Translations under genes and position numbers: made by a program
Shown here: piece by piece, positions 45,447-54,982 of the stretch
Numbering within the stretch: position 1 is the stretch's first letter
Layout: every line of letters starts with the position of its first letter
The notes under the pieces: model-generated
What the model saw: only the letters and a program-made list of their open reading frames with translations
Database searches by the model: none
Told to the model about the DNA's origin: nothing
Source of the DNA: CCY15215 sp039194995
Lineage (GTDB): Bacteria > Cyanobacteriota > Cyanobacteriia > Cyanobacteriales > Spirulinaceae
Direction: 5' to 3'
DNA: 64,000 bases
NCBI GenBank assembly: GCA_039194995.1
Contig: JBCCVR010000006.1
Span: 1 to 64,000, forward strand

Positions 45447-45785
45447 CTAACTCGGGGCGCAACTGCTCATAACTTGGCGAATGCTTGGCGACCATTTAGA
45501 GGGGTCTTTGGAATTGGCGATAAAGTTGGCGTGGTCTTCATTGGTGACGCTATCCTGTTTGAAGCCATCGAGAACGCATTGACAGATTCCTTCTTTTTGC
45601 TCTTGGGTAAATTGAGAACTATTGAACGAAGCGAGACAACTTCTCACAAAAATTCGCTCGCCTTCTGCTGTAAAATCCGCCGATCGCGCAACGGGAGAAG
45701 AGGAAACGACAGCAATCGCCGCGATCGCCAAAACTCGCAAGGAAGATGCAACAACCGGTAAAAATTTAGATTGAACGTTCAGCAT
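45447..45785 (-). CDS. Small secreted Cys-containing protein
   Basis: A 112-residue protein with a signal peptide (hydrophobic stretch VLAIAAIAVVSSSPVARSA). The mature part has four Cys (RSCLASFNSS, GICQCVLDGF, MSSCAPS), so two disulfides are likely. I recognise no named family. It starts at ATG 45785 and is 49 bases from the tRNA nucleotidyltransferase gene, in the same direction. Confidence 0.65.
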   Translation of the reverse strand: MLNVQSKFLPVVASSLRVLAIAAIAVVSSSPVARSADFTAEGERIFVRSCLASFNSSQFTQEQKEGICQCVLDGFKQDSVTNEDHANFIANSKDPSKWSPSIRQVMSSCAPS

Positions 45786-45834
45786 TGATAATTGATAATT
45801 GATAAATTGCTTGCCCCGAGCGGAGTCGAGGGGT

Positions 45835-47127
45835 TCATTGAAAAGACGGGGAAGAAGCGATTAAAGTTGCTGCCAATTGTAAGGCTTCTTCTGGGGTAGC
45901 GATCTGGCCGGTAACGCGGGCGAGTTGCAGCCGAGTCAAGAGTTGGCCGATCGCCGGGGAAGGACGCAACCCCAAAGAGCGAATCAAGTCGTTTCCCGAA
46001 ATTAACGGAGTGGGGTGTGCCGCTTGATTGTCGGGATCGAGATAGGCGTTCACCAACGGCGCGATCGCGTTGGTGGCTTGGTTTTCTTCGATGATATCCC
46101 GACAAGCCGCTTTAGCCACGCCAAATACGGCTAAAGCCGGGAAAACATCCCCCACCTCCTGAAAGAAAAAATACTGGTCTTCTAGGCGCATGGGGGCATC
46201 GACCAGAGAGAGAATGGGGTGATGGTGTTGGAGGATGGTGAGAACGAAGCGGATTTCATTGCGGGAATAAGTGAGGGCTTCCAACTGCGATCGCGCCTTC
46301 TCCAAATTGGGGGAAACCAAAGCCGCCAATTTTGCCAAAGTCAACCCGGAGGTGCTATTTCCCACGGGACGACGCAAGGATTCGGCGAAATCCTGCCAAA
46401 TTGTCCCCAGCAACCAAGCCACGCGATCGATTTCGTCAATCTGTTTGATGCTCTTTTTCTTGGCATTTTGAAGCCAAATCGGCAGCACGCCATCTTCGTA
46501 AGCCGCCCGCAACCAGCGATCGCCTTTGGGGGCTGCCAGTAAATAGCTTAACTCTTGGCGCACCCGTTCGGCGGATATTTTGGCGAGGTTGGGGGCGAGT
46601 TTAGCGAGGAATGTCCGGGTTTTGGGGTCAATGGTAAAGTCGAGTTGGGCGGCTTGACGGTAGGCGCGTAGGAGGCGCAGGGGATCGTCTTCAAGGTTGG
46701 CTTTAGAAACGGCCGCGATCGTCCGTTTTTCGAGGTCTTTTCTACCTTTGAGGGGGTCGATAAACTTTCTCGTGCGGGGGTTATAGGCGATCGCGTTGAT
46801 GCGAAAATCCCGCCGTTTTAAATCAGCTTTTAAATTTTTACCCATCTGCTGGGCTAAATCCACGGTTCCCGATTCGAAAACCACCCGCGCGATCCGGCGG
46901 ACATCATCCAAAATCACGAACCCCGCATTATAGTATCCGGCAATCTGTCGCGCCGTTTCCACCGCATCCGAGGGCAACACGAGATCCACATCAAAATAAG
47001 GATGAGTGCGACCCAACAGCGCATCCCGCACGCATCCCCCCACAATATAGGCAGGTTGGGGGAGGAGGGAGAGATCGAAGGGAAGATTTTGAGGAGAGAG
47101 CGCCGAGAGATTGGGTTTTAAGGGCAT
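45835..47127 (-). CDS. CCA tRNA nucleotidyltransferase / poly(A) polymerase family
   Basis: A 430-residue class II nucleotidyltransferase. Seen: YIVGGCVRDALLGR, the metal pair in FDVDLV, VFESGTVDLAQ, RRDFRINAIAY and EDDPLRLLRAYRQA. It adds C, C and A, or part of CCA, to tRNA 3' ends. This fits the initiator tRNA gene in this window, which does not encode CCA. Some cyanobacteria use separate CC- and A-adding enzymes; this sequence alone does not decide which this is. Confidence 0.9.
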   Translation of the reverse strand: MPLKPNLSALSPQNLPFDLSLLPQPAYIVGGCVRDALLGRTHPYFDVDLVLPSDAVETARQIAGYYNAGFVILDDVRRIARVVFESGTVDLAQQMGKNLKADLKRRDFRINAIAYNPRTRKFIDPLKGRKDLEKRTIAAVSKANLEDDPLRLLRAYRQAAQLDFTIDPKTRTFLAKLAPNLAKISAERVRQELSYLLAAPKGDRWLRAAYEDGVLPIWLQNAKKKSIKQIDEIDRVAWLLGTIWQDFAESLRRPVGNSTSGLTLAKLAALVSPNLEKARSQLEALTYSRNEIRFVLTILQHHHPILSLVDAPMRLEDQYFFFQEVGDVFPALAVFGVAKAACRDIIEENQATNAIAPLVNAYLDPDNQAAHPTPLISGNDLIRSLGLRPSPAIGQLLTRLQLARVTGQIATPEEALQLAATLIASSPSFQ

Positions 47128-47228
47128 GAGAACTTTGAGCGATCGCGCTTCGATTCTCTAGTGTAGCGTTTGGGCAGAATCTTGGGAAACGGAAATGATT
47201 TTTCTCATTTCTTGACTCATGGGAAAAC

Positions 47229-47414
47229 TTTTCAGCAGATATGCGGATTGCAGAGCCACAGAAGCACGATTTTCTCCTTTACTTTCTTGGAAAAGCACTC
47301 TCTCTATAAATAACAGGTAGATTTTGCTTTTTCTCAACCCATCGAGAAAGGTTTCAGCAGATCTGCTGATTCGCGGCCAGAGAAGAGGTTGTACTCAGAG
47401 TACAACCTCTTCTC
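47229..47414. repeat. Paired TTTCAGCAGAT repeats and a 17-bp inverted repeat
   Basis: Two related blocks begin TTTTCAGCAGATATGC (47229) and GTTTCAGCAGATCTGC (47351). They are followed by a nearly perfect inverted repeat, arms GAGAAGAGGTTGTACTC and GAGTACAACCTCTTCTC (47380-47414), with TTTTTT about ten bases later. No gene ends before it on the plus strand. The 394-base gap is otherwise unremarkable. Confidence 0.65.
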
Positions 47415-47521
47415 GCTCATCTTTTTTCAGGGTTGACAAAAAACAACTGACGTGAAGAGAGTCAAGCATCTACAATAAAGTTCATTTAAGATATTTTTGC
47501 AAGGAGTCTATCTCAATCATT

Positions 47522-47674
47522 ATGAAACCGTTTAATTCTCAACTAAATGAAGGTTTTGTCCCTCAAAATATACTCTTAGAAGTCGAACTTACGGAAAATT
47601 TTGAGTTTACAATTCCCGAAGATCGTGCCCGTCGTCATTCCTCGATTCTCGACCATGACATTACATCCAATTGA
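47522..47674 (+). CDS. 50-aa upstream frame, possible N-terminus of next gene
   Basis: ATG 47522 follows AAGGAG and opens a 50-codon frame (MKPFNSQLNEGFVPQN, later VELTENFEFTIPEDR) that ends inside the next, larger frame. It could be the true N-terminus of the next protein if a +1 frameshift occurs near 47620. Otherwise it is a short upstream peptide. Confidence 0.4.
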   Translation: MKPFNSQLNEGFVPQNILLEVELTENFEFTIPEDRARRHSSILDHDITSN

Positions 47675-48929
47675 CAACAAACCAATAAAAATAGAAATCG
47701 CAAATACAAATACAGTTTATTTGCCAATTTTAGAACAAGAACTAGGATTTTCTTTTGTATTTCTATATATTGATATAAAAGTTTTGAACCAGACAGATTT
47801 AACAATTTATCTAGATCCACACTATACTTTTTTGTCTGAATTTCATTCTGCTGAAAACAAGTACATTGAAAAACATTCAACTATTTTTAATTCTAATGAA
47901 ATAGAACCAGATCAGAATAAAGGGATTGTATCGCTACAAGAAATATTTTTTAGAATAACTTCTATTTTTACTAAAAATGAGATAGTATCAGAACTTGAAA
48001 CAATTGATCGTGATATTTTTGATTACATCAAAATATCTCCCAAGAGCAGTCAAAATATGAGATTCGGATTGAGACCGCTATTTCATCAAAATATATTCTC
48101 TCTTGCTTTACCAACGACCTCAGAATATTTTCTTTCTTCTCAAGATACTAGACAATTTTGTGTATTTGAAGATTTAGGATCGGGAGAGTATAGTATGAAA
48201 TTAGTGTATGCTCCTACGCGATCACAAAAATCCGAAAAACTCAAAGAGAAAAATGAGAATATAATAGATTGTGATGAGGATATCAATAGCTCTTCTATTC
48301 AAATCAATTTAATTAAGCCCACAAAAGGAGAACCTCATATATTACCAACTCCAGATATAAAGTTTGAAATCTTTATAGATGGAGGAAATGATGTAAAATT
48401 ATCTAAAATAACGAAACAGATTAACTTATTGGATTTTTTGATATCTCGTTTTCCTAGATTCAATTCTCATCCAAAACCTTATATCTTTCTACCTCTGTGC
48501 TTTCGTATTATTAATCAATCATTAAAATCTTATCGATTTGATTTGTATAATTTTGCTCCACCAAATTTCATTTCTGATGGAACTGTCATTGATTGGGAAG
48601 TCATCACGTCGCCGTTGAGAATGCTCAATGGAAAATCTGAGGACTATCCTATTCTAATGCCAAACAAAAGTATTGATTTTTATCCCAATCTAGTAATTTT
48701 TCTCTCTGGATGGAATCAGTTTCGATTCAGTTTATTTTCTCGTAATGGATGTCATTTGATTTCTGAGCCTATTAAACCCGGACAATATTGCGTTTGCTTC
48801 AATTATCAAAATCAAATCCAAAATACTCATGCTTATAATTTACAAGCTCGAACAGTACAACCATTAAGCGATTTTTGGATTGGAGCAGTATCAACACCAT
48901 TTATTAATATCAACTTATTTCCACCTTGA
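47601..48929 (+). CDS. Unrecognised 442-aa protein of AT-rich island
   Basis: The frame opens at TTG 47601; the first ATG is 47655. Neither has a good ribosome site, while the overlapping 50-codon frame does. The protein is rich in Ile, Asn, Ser and Phe and appears strand-rich, without signal peptide or membrane helix. I recognise no domain. The low GC and lack of GCGATCGC match the following PEP-CTERM gene. A role in surface structures is only suggested by its neighbours. Confidence 0.6.
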   Translation: MSLQFPKIVPVVIPRFSTMTLHPIDNKPIKIEIANTNTVYLPILEQELGFSFVFLYIDIKVLNQTDLTIYLDPHYTFLSEFHSAENKYIEKHSTIFNSNEIEPDQNKGIVSLQEIFFRITSIFTKNEIVSELETIDRDIFDYIKISPKSSQNMRFGLRPLFHQNIFSLALPTTSEYFLSSQDTRQFCVFEDLGSGEYSMKLVYAPTRSQKSEKLKEKNENIIDCDEDINSSSIQINLIKPTKGEPHILPTPDIKFEIFIDGGNDVKLSKITKQINLLDFLISRFPRFNSHPKPYIFLPLCFRIINQSLKSYRFDLYNFAPPNFISDGTVIDWEVITSPLRMLNGKSEDYPILMPNKSIDFYPNLVIFLSGWNQFRFSLFSRNGCHLISEPIKPGQYCVCFNYQNQIQNTHAYNLQARTVQPLSDFWIGAVSTPFININLFPP

Positions 48930-49010
48930 AGTTTTATTTTCTCATATTTTAGTGATTTTTACTCAAAAATCGGATTTTTACCTCAACCAACATATTTGTA
49001 AGGAGCTAAC

Positions 49011-50405
49011 ATGAATCTATCCAAATATTTTTCACTTTTCAGTGTTTCCAGCTTATCTATTTTCATTGTCTTAATAACAGGTCAAGAAAGCAAAAGTTTT
49101 TCCATTATCCCGTCCCAGCCCGGAGCTACTCAATTATACGAAAGTCAGTCACAACCTTTTTTACTCGATGATTTTTATGGACAAACTTTTGTAACTCCTA
49201 TTTCTGCAATTGATCGAGGTGGTACTCCTACATTCCAGAGATTACTATCTGTATGGTCTGCACTGTCTCAGCCAATTAGTTCTCCTTCAGTTAATTGGGA
49301 ATTTGAAACTGCTGAAAACGATCTACAGGGAAGTTTTGAAATTGAAATTTATAAACCTTGTGGTTGGAGAGATGATTGCAGTGGAACTCGATCAAATCTT
49401 CAGCCAATGAATTCTCCATTTCGTGGTGTCGGAGGACAATTACAACTAGAGTATAAACCAAGTATTAGCGATCCTCAAATTGGTCAAGGTAATCTTCATT
49501 GGATTCAGATGGTGCAAGCTAATTATGGTGATGGTCGCTTCTTCTTTATTCACGGCTATCCTATCCTTGACAATGGCAAAAGTGTACTTAGTCCATTCTA
49601 TGATACTCCCACATCAAACGTTGCAAATGAGACTTTTTTTGTGGATCGATCATATGCGGCTGGACGACAAAATGCTAAAAGAAATACGTATTTTAAAGCA
49701 CAACTCCATTTAGTTGAAGAAATTCCTACAGTAGGAAATCAAACAAGAAAAGTCAAAATCTACAATGGAATTCGCTGGGGTTGGCAAAATAAAGTTAGCA
49801 AACGTCGTCGTCCTCGTCCTCAGCCCATTGATGTTCCCGATCGCCCTCCGATCATCCCTCCAATACCGGGCTGGCGACCTTGGCGCGAACCTGCACGTTG
49901 TTTGGGTGGTAGCGGAGGCGGAGGATGCGACCAAGATAATCCAATCCTTGCCAGCAATACAGATAATGATTGGAAAATTTTTCAAGATGTTGAGAGCGAT
50001 CTTTGGTACGATCCAGAGACACCCTATGGTTTTGAATTTCAAGCCATTGGCGATACTTTATTCACTGATATTCTAGATTTACCGATTGATATTGATGAAG
50101 ACAGTTTATTTACAGTTTCGGTAGGAGACATCTCTCTAGGCGAATTTGCTGCTGGAGAAAGAATCAATTTTGCTGCGTTATTTGGTGAAGGAATTTCCAG
50201 CTTTAAAATTACCGGAATCAATCCTCTTTTTGGAGAAGAAATTACACCTTTTCCCATTCGACTTGCATTTAATGACTCGATCGGTAGTTTCAGAATGCGT
50301 GCGTTTGAGGAAGATGATTCTACTTCCGTCCCCGAACCCACACTCATTTTCGGTTTATTTACTTTAACCGTTCTTGGCTGGTTTGGCATCAAACAAGACT
50401 CATGA
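49011..50405 (+). CDS. PEP-CTERM exported protein
   Basis: A 464-residue protein with a signal peptide (MNLSKYFSLFSVSSLSIFIV) and a C-terminal sorting signal: VPEPT, a hydrophobic helix and a short charged tail IKQDS. The signal is recognised by exosortase in this system. The middle has an Arg/Pro-rich stretch RRRPRPQPIDVPDRPP and a Gly-rich GGSGGGGCD. AAGGAG precedes ATG 49011. Its stop overlaps the next start by four bases (ATGA), so the O-antigen ligase-like gene is coupled. No exosortase is in this window. Confidence 0.85.
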   Translation: MNLSKYFSLFSVSSLSIFIVLITGQESKSFSIIPSQPGATQLYESQSQPFLLDDFYGQTFVTPISAIDRGGTPTFQRLLSVWSALSQPISSPSVNWEFETAENDLQGSFEIEIYKPCGWRDDCSGTRSNLQPMNSPFRGVGGQLQLEYKPSISDPQIGQGNLHWIQMVQANYGDGRFFFIHGYPILDNGKSVLSPFYDTPTSNVANETFFVDRSYAAGRQNAKRNTYFKAQLHLVEEIPTVGNQTRKVKIYNGIRWGWQNKVSKRRRPRPQPIDVPDRPPIIPPIPGWRPWREPARCLGGSGGGGCDQDNPILASNTDNDWKIFQDVESDLWYDPETPYGFEFQAIGDTLFTDILDLPIDIDEDSLFTVSVGDISLGEFAAGERINFAALFGEGISSFKITGINPLFGEEITPFPIRLAFNDSIGSFRMRAFEEDDSTSVPEPTLIFGLFTLTVLGWFGIKQDS

Positions 50406-51676
50406 AACCACTCTATACGATCCTCTTTGCCCTCAGTATTATTCTGATTAATCCTTGGGGGCAAATGCGAGGAGAAATTTGGACGATTCCCAAAATTTTG
50501 ATTCTCTTCCTCATCACCTTCTCAAACCTGATTATCCTCCTTGAATGCCGCTTAAGCGCCAACAAATTCCCCCGACTTTCTCGTACTTGGAAAATTCAAC
50601 TCCTGCTCTGGGGAATCCTCCTCACCTGTGGCCTTATTTCTACCTTAAAAAGTCCCTTTCCTTGGCATTCTTTCCTCGGTCAAGAACAGATGCGGGATGG
50701 TTGGCTCTATTGGTTGCTCCTTGGGGGTTTTACCCTCAGTAATACCTTGCTTTTGCAACGATACCCCAACCTCTTCCCCGCGCAATATCGAGGACTCATC
50801 CTCGGCGGTCTCTTCATCTCTCTCAGTATCTTCCCCCAGATCCTCGACTGGCGCATCGATTACACCGCTACCTCCGGACAACTCCTGCAAAGCAATATTC
50901 TCGCCAGCACCATTTTCCGCAACCAGCAACCCATCGGACTCTACTCCCATCGCGGTCATGCGTCCTTTGTCCTCGCCGTTGTCAGCACCTTAACGTTGCT
51001 CCTGTGGCGATCGCACTCCCTCTCCAAACAACAAGCGATCGCTCTGCTATCTCCCTTCATCGCCGCTCTTTTTCTCACTCAAACCCGTATGGGTATCTTA
51101 GCTTTCTTCGGGGCAACTGCGTATATTCTCGGAGACAAAATCAAAAAGGTGCTTCCTTTCTTGTTGATTGGCGCGATCGCCCTTGGCAGTTGGACGACTT
51201 GGCGACAGATTGACAAACTTTCCCCCCTCAACCAAGCGACTTCGGGACGAGTGGGAATGTGGGAACAAGCGATTCGCGGGATTGAGATGCGTCCGGTGTG
51301 GGGCTGGGGATACAACGGACACGGAATCGCCCATCCTTATAGCGATCGCTGGAATCCCGCTCCCGCCCGCGTTCTTCGCATGGATGCAATAAGTTTTACG
51401 GGAGAATTCGCCACAGGAAAAATTCAAACTCGTCCCATTCCGACTCACAAAGCTCACAATCTCATCCTCGATACCGTCCAATCTTTAGGAATTGTGGGAT
51501 TTTTGGCTTATTTTGTTCTCTTTAACTGTTATTTTTTCTTTACCTTTCACTCACCTTTTCCCAAACTTGCCGCGATCGCCCTCATCTATCTCATTTTTAC
51601 CTTCACTTGGTTTGATTGCGCCCAATACAGTCACCTCCTCTGGTGGAGTTTTTCCAAGAGAGATCGCTTAAGTTAA
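50402..51676 (+). CDS. O-antigen ligase/polymerase (Wzy_C) family membrane protein
   Basis: A 424-residue polytopic membrane protein, about ten helices. The large loop has GRVGMWEQAIRGIEMRPVWG, then GWGYNG and the HKAHNLILDTVQSLGIVGF block with the conserved His. Such proteins link or polymerise surface polysaccharide units. The gene is translationally coupled to the PEP-CTERM gene. Family knowledge: in exosortase systems some O-antigen ligase-like proteins are fused or adjacent, which fits. GC rises here compared with the two genes before it. Confidence 0.8.
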   Translation: MKPLYTILFALSIILINPWGQMRGEIWTIPKILILFLITFSNLIILLECRLSANKFPRLSRTWKIQLLLWGILLTCGLISTLKSPFPWHSFLGQEQMRDGWLYWLLLGGFTLSNTLLLQRYPNLFPAQYRGLILGGLFISLSIFPQILDWRIDYTATSGQLLQSNILASTIFRNQQPIGLYSHRGHASFVLAVVSTLTLLLWRSHSLSKQQAIALLSPFIAALFLTQTRMGILAFFGATAYILGDKIKKVLPFLLIGAIALGSWTTWRQIDKLSPLNQATSGRVGMWEQAIRGIEMRPVWGWGYNGHGIAHPYSDRWNPAPARVLRMDAISFTGEFATGKIQTRPIPTHKAHNLILDTVQSLGIVGFLAYFVLFNCYFFFTFHSPFPKLAAIALIYLIFTFTWFDCAQYSHLLWWSFSKRDRLS

Positions 51677-51883
51677 CCCACAAACCGCGATCGCTCTGTC
51701 GATCTGTTTATTAAGTTTAATATCGAGAGTTCGAGAGGAAAATGGGCGAATTGCGATCGATTTGTAATAAAGATTAAATCAATTGAAAATAACACGCAGT
51801 TCCTATTTTATCGAGATATTCGTAAGAAATACCACAATTGAGAATAAGTTGTAACAACATAGAAGTTGTTTTAAGGGAGTCCA

Positions 51884-52543
51884 GTGAACGGCCATCACCA
51901 CCACAAACAAAGCCAACGGCAGCAAAACCAACAGCACAAAAACTGGGGGTTTACCTTTTTTGGCGGAACGAGAGATTCCGGGCTTTCCGAAGCACAGTCG
52001 TCAGTTTCTACCCCCTCTTTTCCCCTGTCAGAGGCCGTTAATGGTTCGCAAGTTTGGATCGTCGGATATCGCGGCAAAGGCGGGATTGGACGCTTATTGG
52101 GTATGGGACTCAACCCCGGCAAGCAATTGCAAGTAATTAGCAATCAACCCGGTGGCTCCGTTATTGTTGCCGTTGACAACGATCGCATGGGTTTGGGGGC
52201 GGGAATGGCAGAAAAAATTATGGTGAGCGATCGCCCCATTGCGATCGATCCGGGAGAAAAAACGATGACATCACAAACGACAGAAACCACAGAAAAAACC
52301 TTCTCCCTCCGGGACATGACTCCCGGAAGCACGGGGCGGGTATTGGGCTACGAAAAAGCCTATCGCGGCTATCGCGGCAAACTCCTTTCGATGGGATTGA
52401 CCCCCGGAACCGAATTTACGGTCATTCGCGTTGCCCCTTTGGGAGATCCCGTAGAAATTAACGTGCGCGGTTTTTATCTCAGTCTGCGCAAACAAGAAGC
52501 CGATGCTCTCATTGTCGAGGAAGTGACCAACGGACAAGGGTAA
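51884..52543 (+). CDS. feoA: FeoA with two tandem domains
   Basis: A 219-residue protein with a long N-terminal extension rich in His and Gln (MNGHHHHKQSQRQQNQQ), then two FeoA SH3-like domains (about 50-115 and 138-215). Each has the pattern RLLGMGLNPG or LLSMGLTPG. FeoA supports ferrous-iron uptake by FeoB. GTG 51884 follows AAGGGAG. The 207-base region before it is AT-rich with TTGAGAATAAGTTG; it could hold a Fur site but I do not see a clear box. The next gene, feoB, begins 48 bases after the stop. Confidence 0.9.
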   Translation: MNGHHHHKQSQRQQNQQHKNWGFTFFGGTRDSGLSEAQSSVSTPSFPLSEAVNGSQVWIVGYRGKGGIGRLLGMGLNPGKQLQVISNQPGGSVIVAVDNDRMGLGAGMAEKIMVSDRPIAIDPGEKTMTSQTTETTEKTFSLRDMTPGSTGRVLGYEKAYRGYRGKLLSMGLTPGTEFTVIRVAPLGDPVEINVRGFYLSLRKQEADALIVEEVTNGQG

Positions 52544-52591
52544 GCATTGGCACTCGAACATGCTGTTTTACGATTTTGGGAGGAACAAGAG

Positions 52592-54919
52592 ATGGAGAAT
52601 CCAACCATTGCTTTAATTGGCAATCCCAACTGCGGGAAAACGACCTTATTTAATGTCCTAACCGGAGCCAACCAACGGACGGGAAACTGGCCGGGGGTGA
52701 CGGTCGATCGCAAGGAAGGGCAATACAATCATAATGGCAGGCGCGTCACCATCGTTGACTTGCCCGGGGTCTATTCTTTGGATGCGGATGACGATGGGAC
52801 GGGCATGGATGAATTGGTAGCGCGCGATTATTTGCGATCGGGGGAAGCGACCCTCGTTATTAATATCATCGATGCGTCCAATTTAGAGCGCAATCTCTAT
52901 TTGACCACGCAGTTGATCGAAATGCAACTGCCTGTCATTATTGCCCTAAATATGACCGATATTGCCGAAAAACGGGGCATTCAGTTGAAACCCGATTTGT
53001 TGAGCGATCGCCTGGGTTATGCCATCATTTCGATGAATGCAGCCGAAGGAGAAGGGGTACGCGAGTTAATCGCACAGATCGATGCACGCATCGATAACCT
53101 CCAGCCTTCCTCGACCTATATTCCCTATCCTGCGGTCATTGAAGATGCCCTGAGAGAATTAATTACCGATATTGAAAGCACTAACCAATCGCTAATACAA
53201 CCCCGTTGGACGGCGATTAATCTCTTGCAATATGAAGACCGCATTGCCCCGGAATTACAAGGGGCAGATTTGGCGAAAAAGGTGGCCAAACACCGCCGCA
53301 ACATTCACCAAGTTTTAGGAGAAGACCTCGATATTCTCGTAGCGGACAGTCGCTACGGTTATATTCAAAATGTCACGAAAGATGCCATCCAAAAAGCTGG
53401 GGCGATCGATACCACCATGTCCGATCGCATCGATAATATCGTCCTCAATCGTTGGTTGGGAGTGCCGATCTTCTTGGGCGTAATGTATGTGATGTTCCTC
53501 TTTGTCATCAATGTCGGCAGTGCGTTTATTGATTTCTTCGATATCATTGCGGGCACGATCTTTGTGGATGGCTTGGGGATCGCCTTGGATAGCATCGGCG
53601 TGCCGGGATGGTTAATTGCTTTGATTGCTGATGGTGCCGGGGGAGGGGTGCAAACTGTCGCCACCTTCATTCCCGTGATTGGGTTTATGTTCCTCTTCCT
53701 TTCATTTTTGGAAGATTCGGGCTATATGGCACGGGCGGCGTTTGTTATGGATCGCCTCATGCGCTGGATCGGGTTGCCGGGAAAATCTTTCGTTCCTATG
53801 TTAGTCGGGTTTGGTTGTAATGTTCCGGCCATTATGGCAACTCGGACGTTGGAGAGTTCCCGCGATCGCCTGATGACGATTATGATGAATCCCTTCATGT
53901 CTTGCGGGGCAAGGCTTCCCGTGTATGCCCTCTTTGCGGCGGCCTTTTTCCCCATCGGCGGACAAAATATCGTTTTCGGTCTCTATCTCCTCGGCATTGG
54001 GGCGGCGGTATTGACGGGATTGGTTTTGAAAAATACCATCCTTGAAGGGCAGGTTTCGCCTTTTGTGATGGAACTCCCTCCCTATCACGTCCCTCGGTTG
54101 AAAGGCGTTTTATTCCGCACTTGGGATCGCTTAAAAGCCTTTTTGTTCCGGGCGGGTAAAATGATTATTATCATGGTGACGATTTTGGGGCTGTTAAACT
54201 CCATCGGAACCGACGGATCTTTTGGCAACCAAGATAGTCAAAACTCGGTTCTCAGCGCCACTAGCGAAGCCGTTACGCCGATCTTTGCACCGATGGGAGT
54301 CACTCAAGAAAATTGGCCGGCGACGGTGGGAATCTTTACTGGGGTTTTCGCGAAGGAAGCGATGGTAGGAACCGTTGATGCCCTCTACGGACAACTGGCG
54401 ATCGCAGATAACGGCGGAGTCGTCGAAGAATTCGAATTTAGCTTCTGGGGCGGCATTCAGGAAGCCTTTGCCAGCATCCCCGCCAATTTATCCCAACTGC
54501 CCGCAGTTTTAATGGATCCTTTGGGCTTGAATGTGGGGGCGACGGAAGATATAGACATTGCTGCCGAAGAACAAGAAGTAGCGGTGGGAACTTTTGGTGC
54601 GATGGTTGCCCGTTTTGACGGACAAGCCGGAGCCTTTGCCTACTTACTGTTCATTCTCCTGTATTTCCCCTGTACGGCAGCAACCGCAGCCGTTTTCCGG
54701 GAAACCAATTGGGGCTGGACGATCTTTGCTGCTTCTTGGACGACGGGACTAGCCTATGTTGCGGCAACGGTCTTTTACCAAGTTGCCCGCTTTGGCGAAC
54801 ATCCGGTATTCTCCTCCCTTTGGTTGGGGGCAATGGCGGCGATCGCGATCGGCACTTTCTTGGCGATGAAAGTATTGCGTCCGGTTAAGCGACCCCAACC
54901 CGAACGGGCGATCGTGTAA
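52592..54919 (+). CDS. feoB: Ferrous iron transport protein B
   Basis: A 775-residue membrane transporter. The N-terminal GTPase has G1 GNPNCGKTTLFN, G3 DLPGVYSL and G4 NMTD, followed by a helical GDI domain; then about eight or more transmembrane helices, including Gate motifs LEDSGYMARAAFVMD and CGARLPVYALF. ATG 52592 has GGGAGG nine bases upstream; an upstream TTG at 52547 is not needed. It imports Fe2+ at the cytoplasmic membrane with FeoA. The downstream FeoC gene completes the set. Confidence 0.96.
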   Translation: MENPTIALIGNPNCGKTTLFNVLTGANQRTGNWPGVTVDRKEGQYNHNGRRVTIVDLPGVYSLDADDDGTGMDELVARDYLRSGEATLVINIIDASNLERNLYLTTQLIEMQLPVIIALNMTDIAEKRGIQLKPDLLSDRLGYAIISMNAAEGEGVRELIAQIDARIDNLQPSSTYIPYPAVIEDALRELITDIESTNQSLIQPRWTAINLLQYEDRIAPELQGADLAKKVAKHRRNIHQVLGEDLDILVADSRYGYIQNVTKDAIQKAGAIDTTMSDRIDNIVLNRWLGVPIFLGVMYVMFLFVINVGSAFIDFFDIIAGTIFVDGLGIALDSIGVPGWLIALIADGAGGGVQTVATFIPVIGFMFLFLSFLEDSGYMARAAFVMDRLMRWIGLPGKSFVPMLVGFGCNVPAIMATRTLESSRDRLMTIMMNPFMSCGARLPVYALFAAAFFPIGGQNIVFGLYLLGIGAAVLTGLVLKNTILEGQVSPFVMELPPYHVPRLKGVLFRTWDRLKAFLFRAGKMIIIMVTILGLLNSIGTDGSFGNQDSQNSVLSATSEAVTPIFAPMGVTQENWPATVGIFTGVFAKEAMVGTVDALYGQLAIADNGGVVEEFEFSFWGGIQEAFASIPANLSQLPAVLMDPLGLNVGATEDIDIAAEEQEVAVGTFGAMVARFDGQAGAFAYLLFILLYFPCTAATAAVFRETNWGWTIFAASWTTGLAYVAATVFYQVARFGEHPVFSSLWLGAMAAIAIGTFLAMKVLRPVKRPQPERAIV

Positions 54920-54933
54920 TTTCCTTATCGCGG

Positions 54934-54960
54934 GTAGGGTGCATTACGAACGCATCCTAC
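54934..54960. repeat. GTAGGGTGC hairpin repeat between feoB and feoC
   Basis: Arms GTAGGGTGC and GCATCCTAC with one mismatch enclose a nine-base loop. This is the common cyanobacterial hairpin unit (GTAGGGTGCGTTACG type). It is followed by TATTTTAC and may weakly terminate feoB transcripts, setting lower expression of feoC and genes beyond. Confidence 0.7.
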
Positions 54961-54982
54961 TATTTTACAAATCTTTAATGTC

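Noticed and set aside
51780..51860. Fur box upstream of feoA
   Set aside because: The region is AT-rich with TTGAGAATAAGTTG, but I could not find a convincing 19-base inverted repeat, so I did not list it.
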